Assembly: GCF_003605195.1 (NCBI RefSeq)
Contig: NZ_QYOS01000025.1
Coordinates: forward strand, 558,001-622,000
Length of the DNA: 64,000 nt
Reading direction: 5' to 3'
Origin: Aurantiacibacter odishensis
Lineage (GTDB): Bacteria; Pseudomonadota; Alphaproteobacteria; Sphingomonadales; Sphingomonadaceae
The position numbers and the translations under genes were made by a program. Of this stretch, positions 36,371 to 46,683 are shown piece after piece. Each line of letters starts with the position of its first letter. The stretch's first letter is position 1. The notes under the pieces were generated by a model. The model was not told where the DNA came from and made no database searches. It worked only from the letters and a program-made list of their open reading frames with translations.

Positions 36371-37648
36371 ATGATCCGCAATTTGTTGTTGGCCATCGCG
36401 ATGACCATCATGCCGTCATCCGTTTTCGCCCAGAGCAGCGAAGACGCCACTCGGCTCGAACAGCGCGGCGAAGATATCACGGCCGCCATGCGCGGCGAGG
36501 CAATCTATGGCGAGGTCTTCGCTGATGGCTTCGTCAATGCCGTTCCTGAAGCGCAGTTCCTGGCTATGCTCGGCCAGATCGAGAGTCAGTTCGGGCCGAT
36601 GATCGGGATCGAAACAGTCAAGCCGGTCACTCCCAATGGGGCTGAGATCGCGATCCGGTTCGAGCGCGGTCTTGCCAGCGGATCGTTCACACTCGAAGAT
36701 GCCGCGCCTTTCGAGATTACGGGCTTCGTATTGAACGATATCCGCCCCATCGGCGATTCGGTCGAGCAACTGATTGATGACATCGCTGCCCTTCCCGGCG
36801 AAACCAGCATCCTCGTCACAGGACTCGGAGATGGCGAACCGATTGCCGCGCACAACGCAGACACCCAATTCGCCATTGGCTCCACGTTCAAGCTTTATGT
36901 CCTGTCTGCCCTGGCGCGCTCGATCGCGGCAGGCGAACGCGACTGGGAAGACGTGGTGCCGCTATCGGTGCGCAGCTATCCCAGCGGCGTCTCTCAGGAT
37001 TGGTCGCAAGGCTCGCCCGTCACCCTGCATACGCTGGCCACACTGATGATTTCGATTAGCGACAACACCGCGACTGACCAGCTGATCGCCGTTCTGGGCC
37101 GCGATGCCGTGGAAGCCGAAGTTGTGGCATCAGGCCATGCTGATCCGCATGCGATGCTCCCCTTCCTCACCACCCGCGAGCTGTTCGTGCTGAAATCCGG
37201 CGATGAAATCGACCCTGAGGAATATCGCGGTGCTGATATCACGTGGCGCCGCGAAGCTCTTGCCAGTCTGGCAGGCATCGAACGTGACGAAGCCCAAGTG
37301 CGCAATGCCTTCACATCCGGTCCGAACAGCATCGAAATCGAATGGCTTGCTTCGGCCAACGATATTGCCGCTGTGCTGAACCGGATCGTGGCACTGGAGG
37401 ACAAGACGGCGCTTGGTATCCTCGCGGTCAGTTCCGGCGTCTCGGATGCCATGCGCGCCGATTGGGACTATGTCGGCTACAAGGGCGGGTCCGAGCCGGG
37501 TGTGCTCAACCTCAGTTGGCTCCTGCGGGATAATTCGGGCGACTGGCGCGTCGTCACGATGAGCTGGAACAATGCGGAAGCCGCTGTCGACCAGTCCGCG
37601 TTCGAACTACTGGGGATGCGCGCCATTGCGCTGGCGTCGGGAGAATAG
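36371..37648 (+). CDS. secreted class A beta-lactamase-like serine hydrolase
   Basis: This 425-residue protein has a signal peptide (cut near SSVFA-QSS), an N-terminal domain of about 110 residues, and a serine beta-lactamase/D-Ala-D-Ala peptidase domain. The active-site motifs are complete: S171-T-F-K174 (SxxK), S230-D-N232 and K371-G-G (KTG box). The general-base Glu of true class A enzymes is not obvious, and the extra N-terminal domain is unlike classical beta-lactamases. A cell-wall or ester hydrolase is therefore as likely as drug resistance. GGGGGAAG precedes the ATG; parE ends 24 bases before. Confidence 0.8.
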   Translation: MIRNLLLAIAMTIMPSSVFAQSSEDATRLEQRGEDITAAMRGEAIYGEVFADGFVNAVPEAQFLAMLGQIESQFGPMIGIETVKPVTPNGAEIAIRFERGLASGSFTLEDAAPFEITGFVLNDIRPIGDSVEQLIDDIAALPGETSILVTGLGDGEPIAAHNADTQFAIGSTFKLYVLSALARSIAAGERDWEDVVPLSVRSYPSGVSQDWSQGSPVTLHTLATLMISISDNTATDQLIAVLGRDAVEAEVVASGHADPHAMLPFLTTRELFVLKSGDEIDPEEYRGADITWRREALASLAGIERDEAQVRNAFTSGPNSIEIEWLASANDIAAVLNRIVALEDKTALGILAVSSGVSDAMRADWDYVGYKGGSEPGVLNLSWLLRDNSGDWRVVTMSWNNAEAAVDQSAFELLGMRAIALASGE

Positions 37649-37718
37649 CCAACTCGCCTTGCGATGCTGCGCCGCGATATCTAGCTAGCCCGGAGACATT
37701 CGTAATTCAGGCAGGCAC

Positions 37719-38570
37719 ATGACCCAGCGCTTCACCGGCACCGAAAACTACGTCGCTACCGACGATCTGAAAGTGGCCGTGAACGCCGCTGTTACCCTCC
37801 GCCGTCCCCTGCTGGTGAAAGGCGAACCCGGCACCGGCAAGACCGTGCTTGCCCACGAAATCGCCAAGGCCATCGGCGCGCCCCTGATCGAGTGGGGCGT
37901 GAAAAGCACCACCAAGGCCCAGCAGGGGCTCTACGAATACGACGCGGTGGCCCGCCTGCGCGATGGCCAGCTGGGCGACGAGCGGGTGCACGATATCTCG
38001 AACTACATCCGCAAGGGCAAGCTGTGGGAAGCCTTCACCAGCCCCGAGCTGCCCGTCCTGCTGATCGACGAGATCGACAAGGCCGATATCGAGTTTCCGA
38101 ACGACCTGCTGCAGGAACTCGACCGCATGGAGTTTGACGTTTACGAGACGGGCGAACGCATCGCGGCGAGAGAGCGGCCCATTGTCGTCATCACCTCGAA
38201 CAACGAGAAGGAACTGCCCGACGCCTTCCTGCGCCGCTGTTTCTTCCATTACATCAAGTTTCCCGATGACGAGACGATGCGCGCAATCATCGACGTGCAT
38301 TTCCCGGACATCCAGAAGCGCCTCGTTACGCAGGCTTTGGAAATTTTTTATGAGCTGCGTGGGGTTCCGGGCCTGAAGAAGAAGCCCTCGACTTCCGAAC
38401 TGCTCGACTGGCTGAAGCTGTTGCTGGTGGAAGACACGCCGGTGGAGGTTTTGCAGAACCGCGATCCCACCAAGGCCATTCCGCCGCTGCACGGCGCGCT
38501 GCTGAAGAACGAGGCTGACGTCATGCTGCTGGAGCGGCTCGCCTTCATGGCACGGCGCGAAAACCGCTAG
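37719..38570 (+). CDS. MoxR-family AAA+ ATPase
   Basis: A 283-residue single AAA+ module. The Walker A is VKGEPGTGKTVLAHEIAKAIG, the Walker B is VLLIDEIDKADIEFPNDLLQELDRM, sensor 1 is VVITSNNEKELPDAFLRRCFFHYIKFPDDE, and a lid domain follows. MoxR ATPases act as metal-insertion or complex-assembly chaperones together with VWA proteins. The VWA partner begins 10 bases downstream, so they form a functional pair. The client is unknown. Confidence 0.92.
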   Translation: MTQRFTGTENYVATDDLKVAVNAAVTLRRPLLVKGEPGTGKTVLAHEIAKAIGAPLIEWGVKSTTKAQQGLYEYDAVARLRDGQLGDERVHDISNYIRKGKLWEAFTSPELPVLLIDEIDKADIEFPNDLLQELDRMEFDVYETGERIAARERPIVVITSNNEKELPDAFLRRCFFHYIKFPDDETMRAIIDVHFPDIQKRLVTQALEIFYELRGVPGLKKKPSTSELLDWLKLLLVEDTPVEVLQNRDPTKAIPPLHGALLKNEADVMLLERLAFMARRENR

Positions 38571-38579
38571 GCGGGCCGC

Positions 38580-39761
38580 GTGCTTCTCAACTTCCTCGAC
38601 GAACTGCGCGGCGCGGGCATTCGCGCCAGCCTGAAGGAGCACCTGACCCTGCTGGAGGCGCTCGACAGCGATGTGATCGAGCGGCGGCCGGAGGACTTCT
38701 ACTACCTTGCCCGCGCGACTTACGTGAAGGACGAGGGCCTGCTCGACCGGTTCGACGAAGTATTTCACAAGGTCTTTCACGGTGTCTTCTCTGATCTGGG
38801 CGAAGATCAGGCGACAATCCCGGAGGAATGGCTCCGCGCCGTCACCGAGAAATTCCTTTCCGACGAGGAGCGCGCCGCGATCGAGCAGCTGGGCGACTGG
38901 GACGAGATCATGGAGACGCTGAAGAAGCGTCTGGAGGAACAGGAAGGGCGCCACGAGGGTGGCAACAAGTGGATCGGTACGGGCGGCACCAGTCCGTTCG
39001 GCCATTCGGGCTACAACCCGGCCGGCGTGCGGATCGGCGGCGAAAGCCGCAACCGGCGCGCCATCAAGGTGTGGGAAAAGCGCGAATTCGCCAACCTGGA
39101 TTCCAGCAAGGAACTGGGTACCCGCAATATCAAGGTGGCGCTGCGCCGCCTGCGTCGTTTCGCCCGCGAAGGCGCTGCCGACGAACTGGATCTGGACGCC
39201 ACCATTCGTGGTACCGCGAAACAGGGGTGGCTCGATATCCGCATGCGTCCCGAACGCCACAACGCGGTGAAACTGCTGCTTTTCCTGGATGTCGGCGGAT
39301 CGATGGACGATCACGCGAAAGCGACCGAGGAGCTGTTCAGCGCGGCCACCAGCGAGTTCAAGAACATGGAGTTCTTCTACTTCCACAACTGCCTCTACGA
39401 GAGCGTGTGGAAGGACAATTCACGCCGCTGGAGCGAGCGCATCCCAACCTGGGATATACTCCACAAATATGGCCACGACTACAAGATCGTGTTCGTCGGT
39501 GACGCGGCAATGAGCCCCTACGAGATCGCCTGGCCCGGCGGCAGCGTGGAGCACATGAACGAGGAGGCAGGCGAAGTATGGTTGCAGCGGGTGGTAGACA
39601 CCTACCCCGCCGTCGCCTGGCTGAATCCCAACGCGCAGCGGGGGTGGCAATACACGCAGTCGACCCAGATGATCCGGCAGATCATGAGCGACCGTATGTT
39701 TCCGCTGACGCTGGACGGGCTTGACGATGCCATGCGCTCGCTCACCCGCAAGCAGGGCTAG
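38580..39761 (+). CDS. VWA-domain protein, CoxE-like, MoxR partner
   Basis: A 393-residue protein with the CoxE-type layout. A helical N-terminus (LLNFLDELRGAGIRASLKEHLTLLEAL) and a charged middle region lead to a VWA domain near LLLFLDVGGSMDDHAKATEELF. The MIDAS motif reads DVGGS instead of the usual DxSxS, so one metal-binding Ser is replaced by Gly. The start is GTG at 38580, giving the usual (M)LLNFLDEL opening. With the MoxR gene it probably matures or inserts a metal cofactor. Confidence 0.85.
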   Translation: MLLNFLDELRGAGIRASLKEHLTLLEALDSDVIERRPEDFYYLARATYVKDEGLLDRFDEVFHKVFHGVFSDLGEDQATIPEEWLRAVTEKFLSDEERAAIEQLGDWDEIMETLKKRLEEQEGRHEGGNKWIGTGGTSPFGHSGYNPAGVRIGGESRNRRAIKVWEKREFANLDSSKELGTRNIKVALRRLRRFAREGAADELDLDATIRGTAKQGWLDIRMRPERHNAVKLLLFLDVGGSMDDHAKATEELFSAATSEFKNMEFFYFHNCLYESVWKDNSRRWSERIPTWDILHKYGHDYKIVFVGDAAMSPYEIAWPGGSVEHMNEEAGEVWLQRVVDTYPAVAWLNPNAQRGWQYTQSTQMIRQIMSDRMFPLTLDGLDDAMRSLTRKQG

Positions 39762-39767
39762 CGCAGC

Positions 39768-40508
39768 CTAGAACTCGCGAGGGACGGCCGCGAACATCGC
39801 CTTTGCCGCGGGCCGATCGTTGATCTGCTCGATCCAGCGTACCAGCCCCGGCGTGTCGTCGGTATTCACCAGTTCGGCAAACCCGCGCTGCATCCCATTG
39901 GCAATGGCGAAGTTGCAGATATCGGCGAGGGAATAGACGCCTCCAGCCAGCCACTCGTTGTCGCGCAGGTGATCATCCAGCCGCTTCACGCTCACGGCGA
40001 TCTTGCGCATTTCCTCGTCGAGCATGTCCTGCGGAAAGCCTTCGCGTGCGCGCCGCCATTTCACCTGCTGCTCGGGCACCGGGATGCGGCCAACGACCTT
40101 CTCGAAGTCCTCGTCCGAAAGGTCTTTCACCATTTTGCTGACATGCCGGTGCCACCCGATGGTGGAGACACACCAGCAGAAATATTCGTCCACCCACTTG
40201 GCCCAGACGCGCATCTGCGCAACGTCGTAATGGCTTTGCGGGCGCAGTTTCACGTCGGTGGGGTACGCGTCTTCCAGGTATTCGCAGATCACCGTGCTTT
40301 CGGTAATGATCCGGCCATCGTCTTGAAGGGCAGGCACCTGACCTCGCGGGTTGATCGCCTTGAACCAGTCCTCGTGATGCTCGAACCTTGCCGGATTGAG
40401 CAGGCGATGGTTGAATTCCAGGCCCTTCTCGTAAAGCGCGAGTGTCGGCTTCAATGAATTCGCGCCCGGTCCAAAACTGTAGAGTGTCAGCAATGGTCTC
40501 TCCCTCAT
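39768..40508 (-). CDS. glutathione S-transferase, LigF (beta-etherase)-like
   Basis: A 246-residue GST. The thioredoxin-like N-terminal part is LYSFGPGANSLKPTLALYEKGLEF, with INPRGQVPALQDDGRIITESTVICEYLED (cis-Pro and the E-S glutathione site). The helical part includes EMRVW-like AQMRVWAKWVDEYFCWCVSTIGW and YSLADICNFAIANGMQRGF. From memory these stretches closely resemble the sphingomonad beta-aryl etherase LigF, which cleaves lignin dimers with glutathione. I cannot align them here, so the substrate is inference. No other lig genes are nearby. The convergent VWA gene ends six bases away. Confidence 0.75.
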   Translation of the reverse strand: MRERPLLTLYSFGPGANSLKPTLALYEKGLEFNHRLLNPARFEHHEDWFKAINPRGQVPALQDDGRIITESTVICEYLEDAYPTDVKLRPQSHYDVAQMRVWAKWVDEYFCWCVSTIGWHRHVSKMVKDLSDEDFEKVVGRIPVPEQQVKWRRAREGFPQDMLDEEMRKIAVSVKRLDDHLRDNEWLAGGVYSLADICNFAIANGMQRGFAELVNTDDTPGLVRWIEQINDRPAAKAMFAAVPREF

Positions 40509-40574
40509 GAGCTTTGCGCTCGTTTGAAGAAGGTATCGCGCAATGATACGATGCGCGTCAAAGGAGAAACGGAA

Positions 40575-40928
40575 ATGAAGGTATTTCTTCCCCTTATCGC
40601 ACTCGCGACAATCGGCACCACGACGCCGAACGAGCCGGAGTCGCCAGGTATGATTTTTCCGCCCGATGCATCGCGGGACGCCGTGCAGACACCGGTCCTT
40701 GACCCCGACGCCGACTATGCGTGCGAGGAAGATCCGCTGGTCGTTTCAGGAGCGGAAGGCGACGCGCAGCTTTTTCGCGATCCCGCACGGCCTGACACAC
40801 TGCAACCCATCCGCGCGGTGGATTACCAGGTGAACGGCTGCGGGCTTTTGGTGCTGGCAGACGGAACTTTGATGCGCCCGCCCGAAAACGACGACCGCCA
40901 ACCGGTGTCGCTGCAACCGGCTCAGTAA
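40575..40928 (+). CDS. small secreted protein of unknown function
   Basis: A 117-residue protein that I do not recognise. It opens with a short hydrophobic leader (MKVFLPLIALATIGTTTP) and continues with an acidic, Pro-rich sequence containing two cysteines, DADYACEEDPLVV and YQVNGCGLLVLADGTLMRPP, which could form a disulfide in the periplasm. The ATG at 40575 has AAGGAG eight bases upstream. It overlaps the end of the convergent DUF1343 gene by seven bases. Confidence 0.6.
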   Translation: MKVFLPLIALATIGTTTPNEPESPGMIFPPDASRDAVQTPVLDPDADYACEEDPLVVSGAEGDAQLFRDPARPDTLQPIRAVDYQVNGCGLLVLADGTLMRPPENDDRQPVSLQPAQ

Positions 40929-42124
40929 AGCAACAGCGGCTCGACTTCTTCACGCCACGCCGATTCGTCAGGTGCCGCCAGCGCATCAAGATCGGCAGGA
41001 CTTGCGCCTGCGTCATCCACCCATTCGCGCAGCGACGGACCGCCGTTGATCACGTCGATCGCGAGCACGTCCTCGGTGTATTCGTACTTGAAATCCTTGC
41101 CGCGCCAGATCTGGTAATCGGAGTAGAGGTTGCGGATCGCCTTGAAGGCCAGCGCCTGCAATCGCCACGGGCGGAAGGCGGCGTGATCGTAGAACCCGCC
41201 CTCGGCATGGATCATCAGGGCGTTGCACAGCCGGCCTACGTGCTTGTGAAACGTCGGTTCGAACCAGCAGTCTCGCAACGCACAACCAGCCAGCCATTCG
41301 GGGGCGAGGTGCTCCATTTCCGCCAGGACGCGCTTGGCGTCCACATCGGGCGCGCCGAACAGCACTTCCAGCGGGCGGGTGGTGCCCCTCCCTTCAGACA
41401 GCGTCGCCCCTTCGATCATCACCGTGCCGGCATAGGCGCGCGCCATGTTGAGGCTGGCTGCATTGGGGCTGGGATTGATCCAGACGCGGGTCTGTGGCCA
41501 GCCTTGGCCGGGCCCTTCTGGAAGCCAATCGTGCATGGTGATGACCCGGTAATCCACATCCAGGCCGAAATGGCGGATGAACCAGTGCCCCATTTCGCCC
41601 ATCGTCAGGCCGTGGCGCATCGGCATGGGTGCAGCACCCACGAAGCTTTCGTATCCCGGTTGCAGAAGCGTCCCTTCCACAGGGCGCCCTGCGGGATTTG
41701 GCCGGTCGAGAACCCATACTGTCTTGCCGTGCTTTGCCGCCTCTTCCAGCAGGTAGAGCAGCGTGGTGACGAAGGTGTAGATGCGGCAGCCCAGGTCCTG
41801 CAGGTCGAACAGGAACACGTCCGCGCTCGACATCATCTGGCCGGTGGGCCGTCGAACCTCGCCGTAGAGGCTGAAAACCGGGATGCCGTAGACCGGATCG
41901 GTCTCGTCGGCGGTTTCCACCATGTTGTCCTGCTTGTCGCCCTTCAGCCCGTGTTGCGGGCCGAACGCGCTCGTCACGTTCACGCCCTCGCCGATCAGCG
42001 CGTCGAGGCTGTGCGTGAGGTCGGCCGTGACGGAAGCGGGGTGCGCGACAAGCGCCACCCGCTTTCCCTTGAGCGACTTCAGCAGTTCAGGTTCGGCTAG
42101 CAGCCGGTCTATTCCGAATTTCAT
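40922..42124 (-). CDS. DUF1343 protein (NamZ-type exo-muramidase family)
   Basis: A 400-residue protein with the family blocks GKRVALVAHPASVTADLTHSLDAL, AFGPQHGLKGDKQDNM, PVFSLYGEVRRPT, VFLFDLQDLGCRIYTFVTTLLYLLEEAAK, VLDRPNPAGRPVEGTLL and NPSPNAASLNMARAYAGTVMIEGATLSEGRGTTRP. DUF1343 includes NamZ, an exo-beta-N-acetylmuramidase that releases MurNAc from peptidoglycan. No signal peptide is seen, which fits a cytoplasmic recycling role. The ATG overlaps the stop of the DOMON-like gene by four bases. Confidence 0.86.
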   Translation of the reverse strand: MKFGIDRLLAEPELLKSLKGKRVALVAHPASVTADLTHSLDALIGEGVNVTSAFGPQHGLKGDKQDNMVETADETDPVYGIPVFSLYGEVRRPTGQMMSSADVFLFDLQDLGCRIYTFVTTLLYLLEEAAKHGKTVWVLDRPNPAGRPVEGTLLQPGYESFVGAAPMPMRHGLTMGEMGHWFIRHFGLDVDYRVITMHDWLPEGPGQGWPQTRVWINPSPNAASLNMARAYAGTVMIEGATLSEGRGTTRPLEVLFGAPDVDAKRVLAEMEHLAPEWLAGCALRDCWFEPTFHKHVGRLCNALMIHAEGGFYDHAAFRPWRLQALAFKAIRNLYSDYQIWRGKDFKYEYTEDVLAIDVINGGPSLREWVDDAGASPADLDALAAPDESAWREEVEPLLLY

Positions 42125-42666
42125 GCAGCGCGGGTTCGCGCAAGTGCGCCCTCGAAGCAAGCGGGATCGTGAAAATCGGGCTCTTCCTTGTGATGGGAGA
42201 TAGCCCAGTAGCTCTTCACGCCGCCCTCCTCCTCGATCACCGCGGCCAGCCCGATCGCGGCCGGCGGCTCCGGCATCTGCGAGCGCGGCAGCGAGGCATC
42301 GAAGATGGCCATGGCCGTGCCCATGCGCATCACGCAGTCGGGTTCACGCGGGAAAGGCCGCTCGCTCATTCCCTCGCGGTAGTCGCTGAAATCGTAGGCA
42401 GCCCAGCGTTCCGAAGGGGACAGGTTGAACTCGGAATAGGACGGCGTGCCGTCCTTCTCCATTATGAAGAGTTCGAAACAGGTGGTTTTCCAGAGGTTGT
42501 CCGCCCTGCCCCTGCCTGCAAACTGCGGCAGGACCAGCTTTTGCGGGCCATCGATGCGCCAGCGCACGCGCACCCAGTTATCGGTAAGTGAAAGAATTCG
42601 CGCCTCCACCCGGCGTACGGCCAGCGGTGGATGTGCGGCATGTGCGACCAGATCATGCGTTTGCAA
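42121..42666 (-). CDS. DOMON-like domain protein
   Basis: A 181-residue beta-rich protein. [56 protein letters not shown] and [34 protein letters not shown] match the DOMON-like/CBM9-like domain family found in sphingomonads. Such domains bind carbohydrate or heme-like ligands in relatives; nothing here fixes the ligand. There is no signal peptide. It is coupled to the DUF1343 gene and divergent from tyrS. Confidence 0.75.
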   Translation of the reverse strand: MQTHDLVAHAAHPPLAVRRVEARILSLTDNWVRVRWRIDGPQKLVLPQFAGRGRADNLWKTTCFELFIMEKDGTPSYSEFNLSPSERWAAYDFSDYREGMSERPFPREPDCVMRMGTAMAIFDASLPRSQMPEPPAAIGLAAVIEEEGGVKSYWAISHHKEEPDFHDPACFEGALARTRAA

Positions 42667-42727
42667 GCAAGTGTCCCCGTGCTACGCGCCCCCGTCCTCA
42701 ACAAATAAAGACGCCAAATCCCCCGAG

Positions 42728-43960
42728 ATGACGACTTACGACTCCGAACTTTTGCAACTGCTCAATGAGCGTGGTTATGTCCATCAGGTCACCGACGCAG
42801 CGGGACTGGATGCCCTAGCTGTGCGGCAGACCGTTCCGGGATATATCGGTTTCGACGCGACCGCGCCTTCACTGCACGTCGGCTCGCTGGTGCAGATCAT
42901 GATGCTGCGCCGCCTGCAGCAGACCGGGCACAAGCCGATCGTCCTGATGGGCGGTGCGACCACGCGCATCGGTGACCCCACCGGTCGCGACGAGAGCCGC
43001 AAGATGCTGTCGGAAGAAGACATAGCCAGCAACATCGCTTCGATCCGAACGGTCTTCGAAAAAATCCTGACGTTCGGCGACGGGCCGACCGACGCCGTGA
43101 TGGTCGACAATTACGACTGGCTCGGCGGGATCGGTTACATCGAGATGCTGCGCGAGGTCGGTACGCATTTCACCATCAACCGGATGCTGACGTTCGATTC
43201 GGTGAAGCTGCGGCTCGACCGCGAACAGCCGATGACCTTCCTCGAATTCAACTACATGATCCTGCAGGGTTACGACTTCCGTCACTTGGCACAGGAAATG
43301 GGCGTTCGCCTGCAAATGGGCGGCAGCGACCAGTGGGGCAACATCGTCAACGGCATGGAACTGGGTCGCCGAATGGACGGGACAGAACTGTTCGGCCTCA
43401 CCACCCCGCTGCTGACCACAGCCGATGGCGGCAAGATGGGCAAGACTGCGTCCGGAGCGGTATGGCTCAACGAGGACCAGTTGCCTGCTTACGATTTCTG
43501 GCAATTCTGGCGCAACACGGATGACCGCGACGTGGGCCGCTTCCTCAAGTTGTTCACGGACTTGCCGCTCGATGAGATCGCGCGCCTCGAAGCGCTCGAG
43601 GGCAGCGAAATCAACGCCGCCAAGATCGTGCTAGCAGACGAAGTCACGAAGCTGGTGCGCGGCGAGCAAGCCGCCGCATCGGCCCGTGCCACGGCAGAGC
43701 AGACGTTTGCCGGTGGGGGACGTGGAGAAGACCTTCCGACGTTGATCGTGCCGTCCGAAGGCATCCGCGTAGGTGCTGCCCTGACCGAGCTGGGCTTCAC
43801 CCAGTCTAACGGTGAGGCGAAGCGCAAGGTGGCCGAGGGGGCGGTAAAGCTTGAGGACGGGACGGTGTCCGATCCGGGCTTCCTCATCGAACTGACAGAG
43901 GGCGGCGAAGCGCGGTTGAGCCTCGGCAAGAAGAAGCACGCGATCCTCAAGCGCGGGTAG
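42728..43960 (+). CDS. tyrS: tyrosyl-tRNA synthetase
   Basis: A 410-residue class I synthetase. The HIGH-like motif is [20 protein letters not shown], and the KMSKS-like loop is [14 protein letters not shown]. The substrate pocket has [28 protein letters not shown]-terminal S4 RNA-binding domain follows ([29 protein letters not shown]). The ATG at 42728 gives [20 protein letters not shown], a standard start; the open frame runs further upstream but antisense to the DOMON gene. Confidence 0.97.
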   Translation: MTTYDSELLQLLNERGYVHQVTDAAGLDALAVRQTVPGYIGFDATAPSLHVGSLVQIMMLRRLQQTGHKPIVLMGGATTRIGDPTGRDESRKMLSEEDIASNIASIRTVFEKILTFGDGPTDAVMVDNYDWLGGIGYIEMLREVGTHFTINRMLTFDSVKLRLDREQPMTFLEFNYMILQGYDFRHLAQEMGVRLQMGGSDQWGNIVNGMELGRRMDGTELFGLTTPLLTTADGGKMGKTASGAVWLNEDQLPAYDFWQFWRNTDDRDVGRFLKLFTDLPLDEIARLEALEGSEINAAKIVLADEVTKLVRGEQAAASARATAEQTFAGGGRGEDLPTLIVPSEGIRVGAALTELGFTQSNGEAKRKVAEGAVKLEDGTVSDPGFLIELTEGGEARLSLGKKKHAILKRG

Positions 43961-44031
43961 CTTTACGAAAAGTCCACCATTTCCTGGCATTACCTTCGGC
44001 GGGTCAATCGCTTGAAAGGAAATAACAGGTC

Positions 44032-44370
44032 ATGGCAGGCGGCGCACAGCTCTCAGTCACCGATATGCGGCGTTCCACGCGGCACCCGGTGGACTATTCG
44101 GTTATCGCGGAGCACTTGCAGCACGGCGACATGACGCTGCGCATTTCCAACATTTCCGCGCACGGTTTCATGGTCGACAAGGTGGACGGCATCAACCGCG
44201 GCGATCGCATGATCATCCGCCTGCCCAGCGTGGGCCGGATCGAGGCCTATTGCATCTGGATCACCGACGACCGCGCCGGTTTCCAGTTCGAGCGCATCAT
44301 CCGCTTCGATTCCTTCGAGACGATGATCGCAGAAATGCAGCCCAACCCTGCGCTCCGCCGCCGCAGTTGA
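44032..44370 (+). CDS. PilZ-domain protein
   Basis: A 112-residue stand-alone PilZ domain. The c-di-GMP-binding pattern is intact: R13-x-x-x-R17 (RRSTRHPVDYSV) and, 22 residues later, N40-I-S-A-H-G45 (N/D-x-S-x-x-G). It then has RGDRMIIRLPSVGRIEAYCIWI and AGFQFERII. It probably acts as a c-di-GMP receptor or adaptor. No cyclase, phosphodiesterase or motility gene is next to it, so the output is unknown. Confidence 0.85.
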   Translation: MAGGAQLSVTDMRRSTRHPVDYSVIAEHLQHGDMTLRISNISAHGFMVDKVDGINRGDRMIIRLPSVGRIEAYCIWITDDRAGFQFERIIRFDSFETMIAEMQPNPALRRRS

Positions 44371-44447
44371 GGCGCATCGGCTGAAGCTTTAGCCGTCCCA
44401 ACTTCGATTAACTTGGCAAGCGCTGGCCGCGCTGTCATGGCGCGAGG

Positions 44448-45758
44448 GTGAGTTCAGAGACTTCTCCTTTCCGCATCGCCAATTTCTGCGCCTTCTGGTT
44501 CGCGCGCCTTTCCACCACTCTTGCCCAGTACGCGATGATGCTGATCATCGGGTGGCAAACCTACAACCTTGCCCGCGACGGCGGGATGAGCGTGGGTGAG
44601 GCATCGGGCCAGCTCGCACTGATCGGCCTGCTGCAATTCGTGCCGCTGTTCCTGCTGACGCCGTTCTCCGGCTTGGCAGCGGACCGGTTCGACAGGCGCA
44701 ACCTTGGCCGCCTGACCGCGCTGTTGCAGCTTGTCTGCGCTGTCGTGCTGGCGGCCTTCACCTGGAACGAGGCCATGGGCCTGTGGGTGCTCTACGCCGT
44801 GGCCGTGGTGCTTGGCGTCGTCCGCGCTTTTGCCGGGCCGGCGCTTTCGGCGCTCGCGCCTAACCTCGTGCCGAAGTCGATACTGCCAAGTGCCATCGCG
44901 CTGTCTTCCATTTCCTGGCAGGTGGGCATGATCGTCGGCCCTGCGGTAGGCGGGGTGTTCTACGAGATCGAACCGGCCCTGCCTTATGCCGTGGGAGCGA
45001 TCCTGTTCCTCGTGGCGGCGATCTGCCTGTCCTTCATCGGCGACCTGCCGAAGCAGAAGCCGCGCGGCCCGGCGCGGCCCATCCAGCAGATCCGCGAGGG
45101 CATGGTCTATGTCTGGCGCAACAAGATGGTGCTGGGGTCGATCACGCTGGACCTCTTCGCCGTGTTCCTGGCAGGCGCCACGGCACTGTTTCCGGTCTAC
45201 GCGCGCGACATCCTGCAAGTGGGGGCGACAGGCCTCAGCCAGCTTGCCATGGCGCCCGCTATCGGCGCTGCGCTCACCGCCCTGTGGTTCTCGTTCCGCC
45301 CGCTCAAAAACAACGTTGGCCCGCTGATGCTGATGGCCGTAGCGGCGTTCGGCGGTGCAACCGTGGTGTTCGCCTTCTCCACCTCGATGGTGCTCAGCCT
45401 TGCGATGCTGTTCATTGTGGGCTGCGCGGACATGTTCAGCGTCTACATTCGCCAGTCGCTGATCCAGTTGCACACACCCGATGAAAAGCGGGGCCGCGTC
45501 TCGGCCGTTTCTCAGCTTACCATCAGCGCCTCCAACGAATTCGGCGATTTCTTCTCCGGCAGCCTTGCCTTCCTGATCGGCCCGGTCGCCGCCGTGGCAC
45601 TGGGCGGCGTTGGAGCAATCCTTACCGTGGGCCTGTGGGCGGTTCTCTTCCCCGTTTTACGCACCACCCGGACCTTCGACCCGCCTGAAGAATTGGTAGA
45701 GACAGAAGACGCGCCGGAAGGCACAATGTTCGGCAAACAGACAGACAAGGGAGCCTGA
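44448..45758 (+). CDS. MFS transporter, EntS/MFS_3-like exporter
   Basis: A 436-residue membrane protein with about 12 hydrophobic segments. The TM2-3 loop is [24 protein letters not shown], and [44 protein letters not shown] follows; both are typical of the EntS-type drug/siderophore exporters. The second half has [24 protein letters not shown]. The start is GTG at 44448, as the nearby ATG frame closes after four codons. It lies four bases before cysK and is probably co-transcribed with it. The substrate is unknown. Confidence 0.85.
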   Translation: MSSETSPFRIANFCAFWFARLSTTLAQYAMMLIIGWQTYNLARDGGMSVGEASGQLALIGLLQFVPLFLLTPFSGLAADRFDRRNLGRLTALLQLVCAVVLAAFTWNEAMGLWVLYAVAVVLGVVRAFAGPALSALAPNLVPKSILPSAIALSSISWQVGMIVGPAVGGVFYEIEPALPYAVGAILFLVAAICLSFIGDLPKQKPRGPARPIQQIREGMVYVWRNKMVLGSITLDLFAVFLAGATALFPVYARDILQVGATGLSQLAMAPAIGAALTALWFSFRPLKNNVGPLMLMAVAAFGGATVVFAFSTSMVLSLAMLFIVGCADMFSVYIRQSLIQLHTPDEKRGRVSAVSQLTISASNEFGDFFSGSLAFLIGPVAAVALGGVGAILTVGLWAVLFPVLRTTRTFDPPEELVETEDAPEGTMFGKQTDKGA

Positions 45759-45762
45759 ACCC

Positions 45763-46679
<917 letters not shown>

Positions 46680-46683
<4 letters not shown>

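Noticed and set aside
36371-37648. Calling the serine hydrolase an antibiotic-resistance gene
   Set aside because: The motifs show the fold, not drug hydrolysis. The extra domain and uncertain general base argue against a firm resistance label.
44378-44395. CGGCT...AGCCG inverted repeat after the PilZ gene
   Set aside because: Five paired bases and no T-run; it could be chance, so it was not called a terminator.
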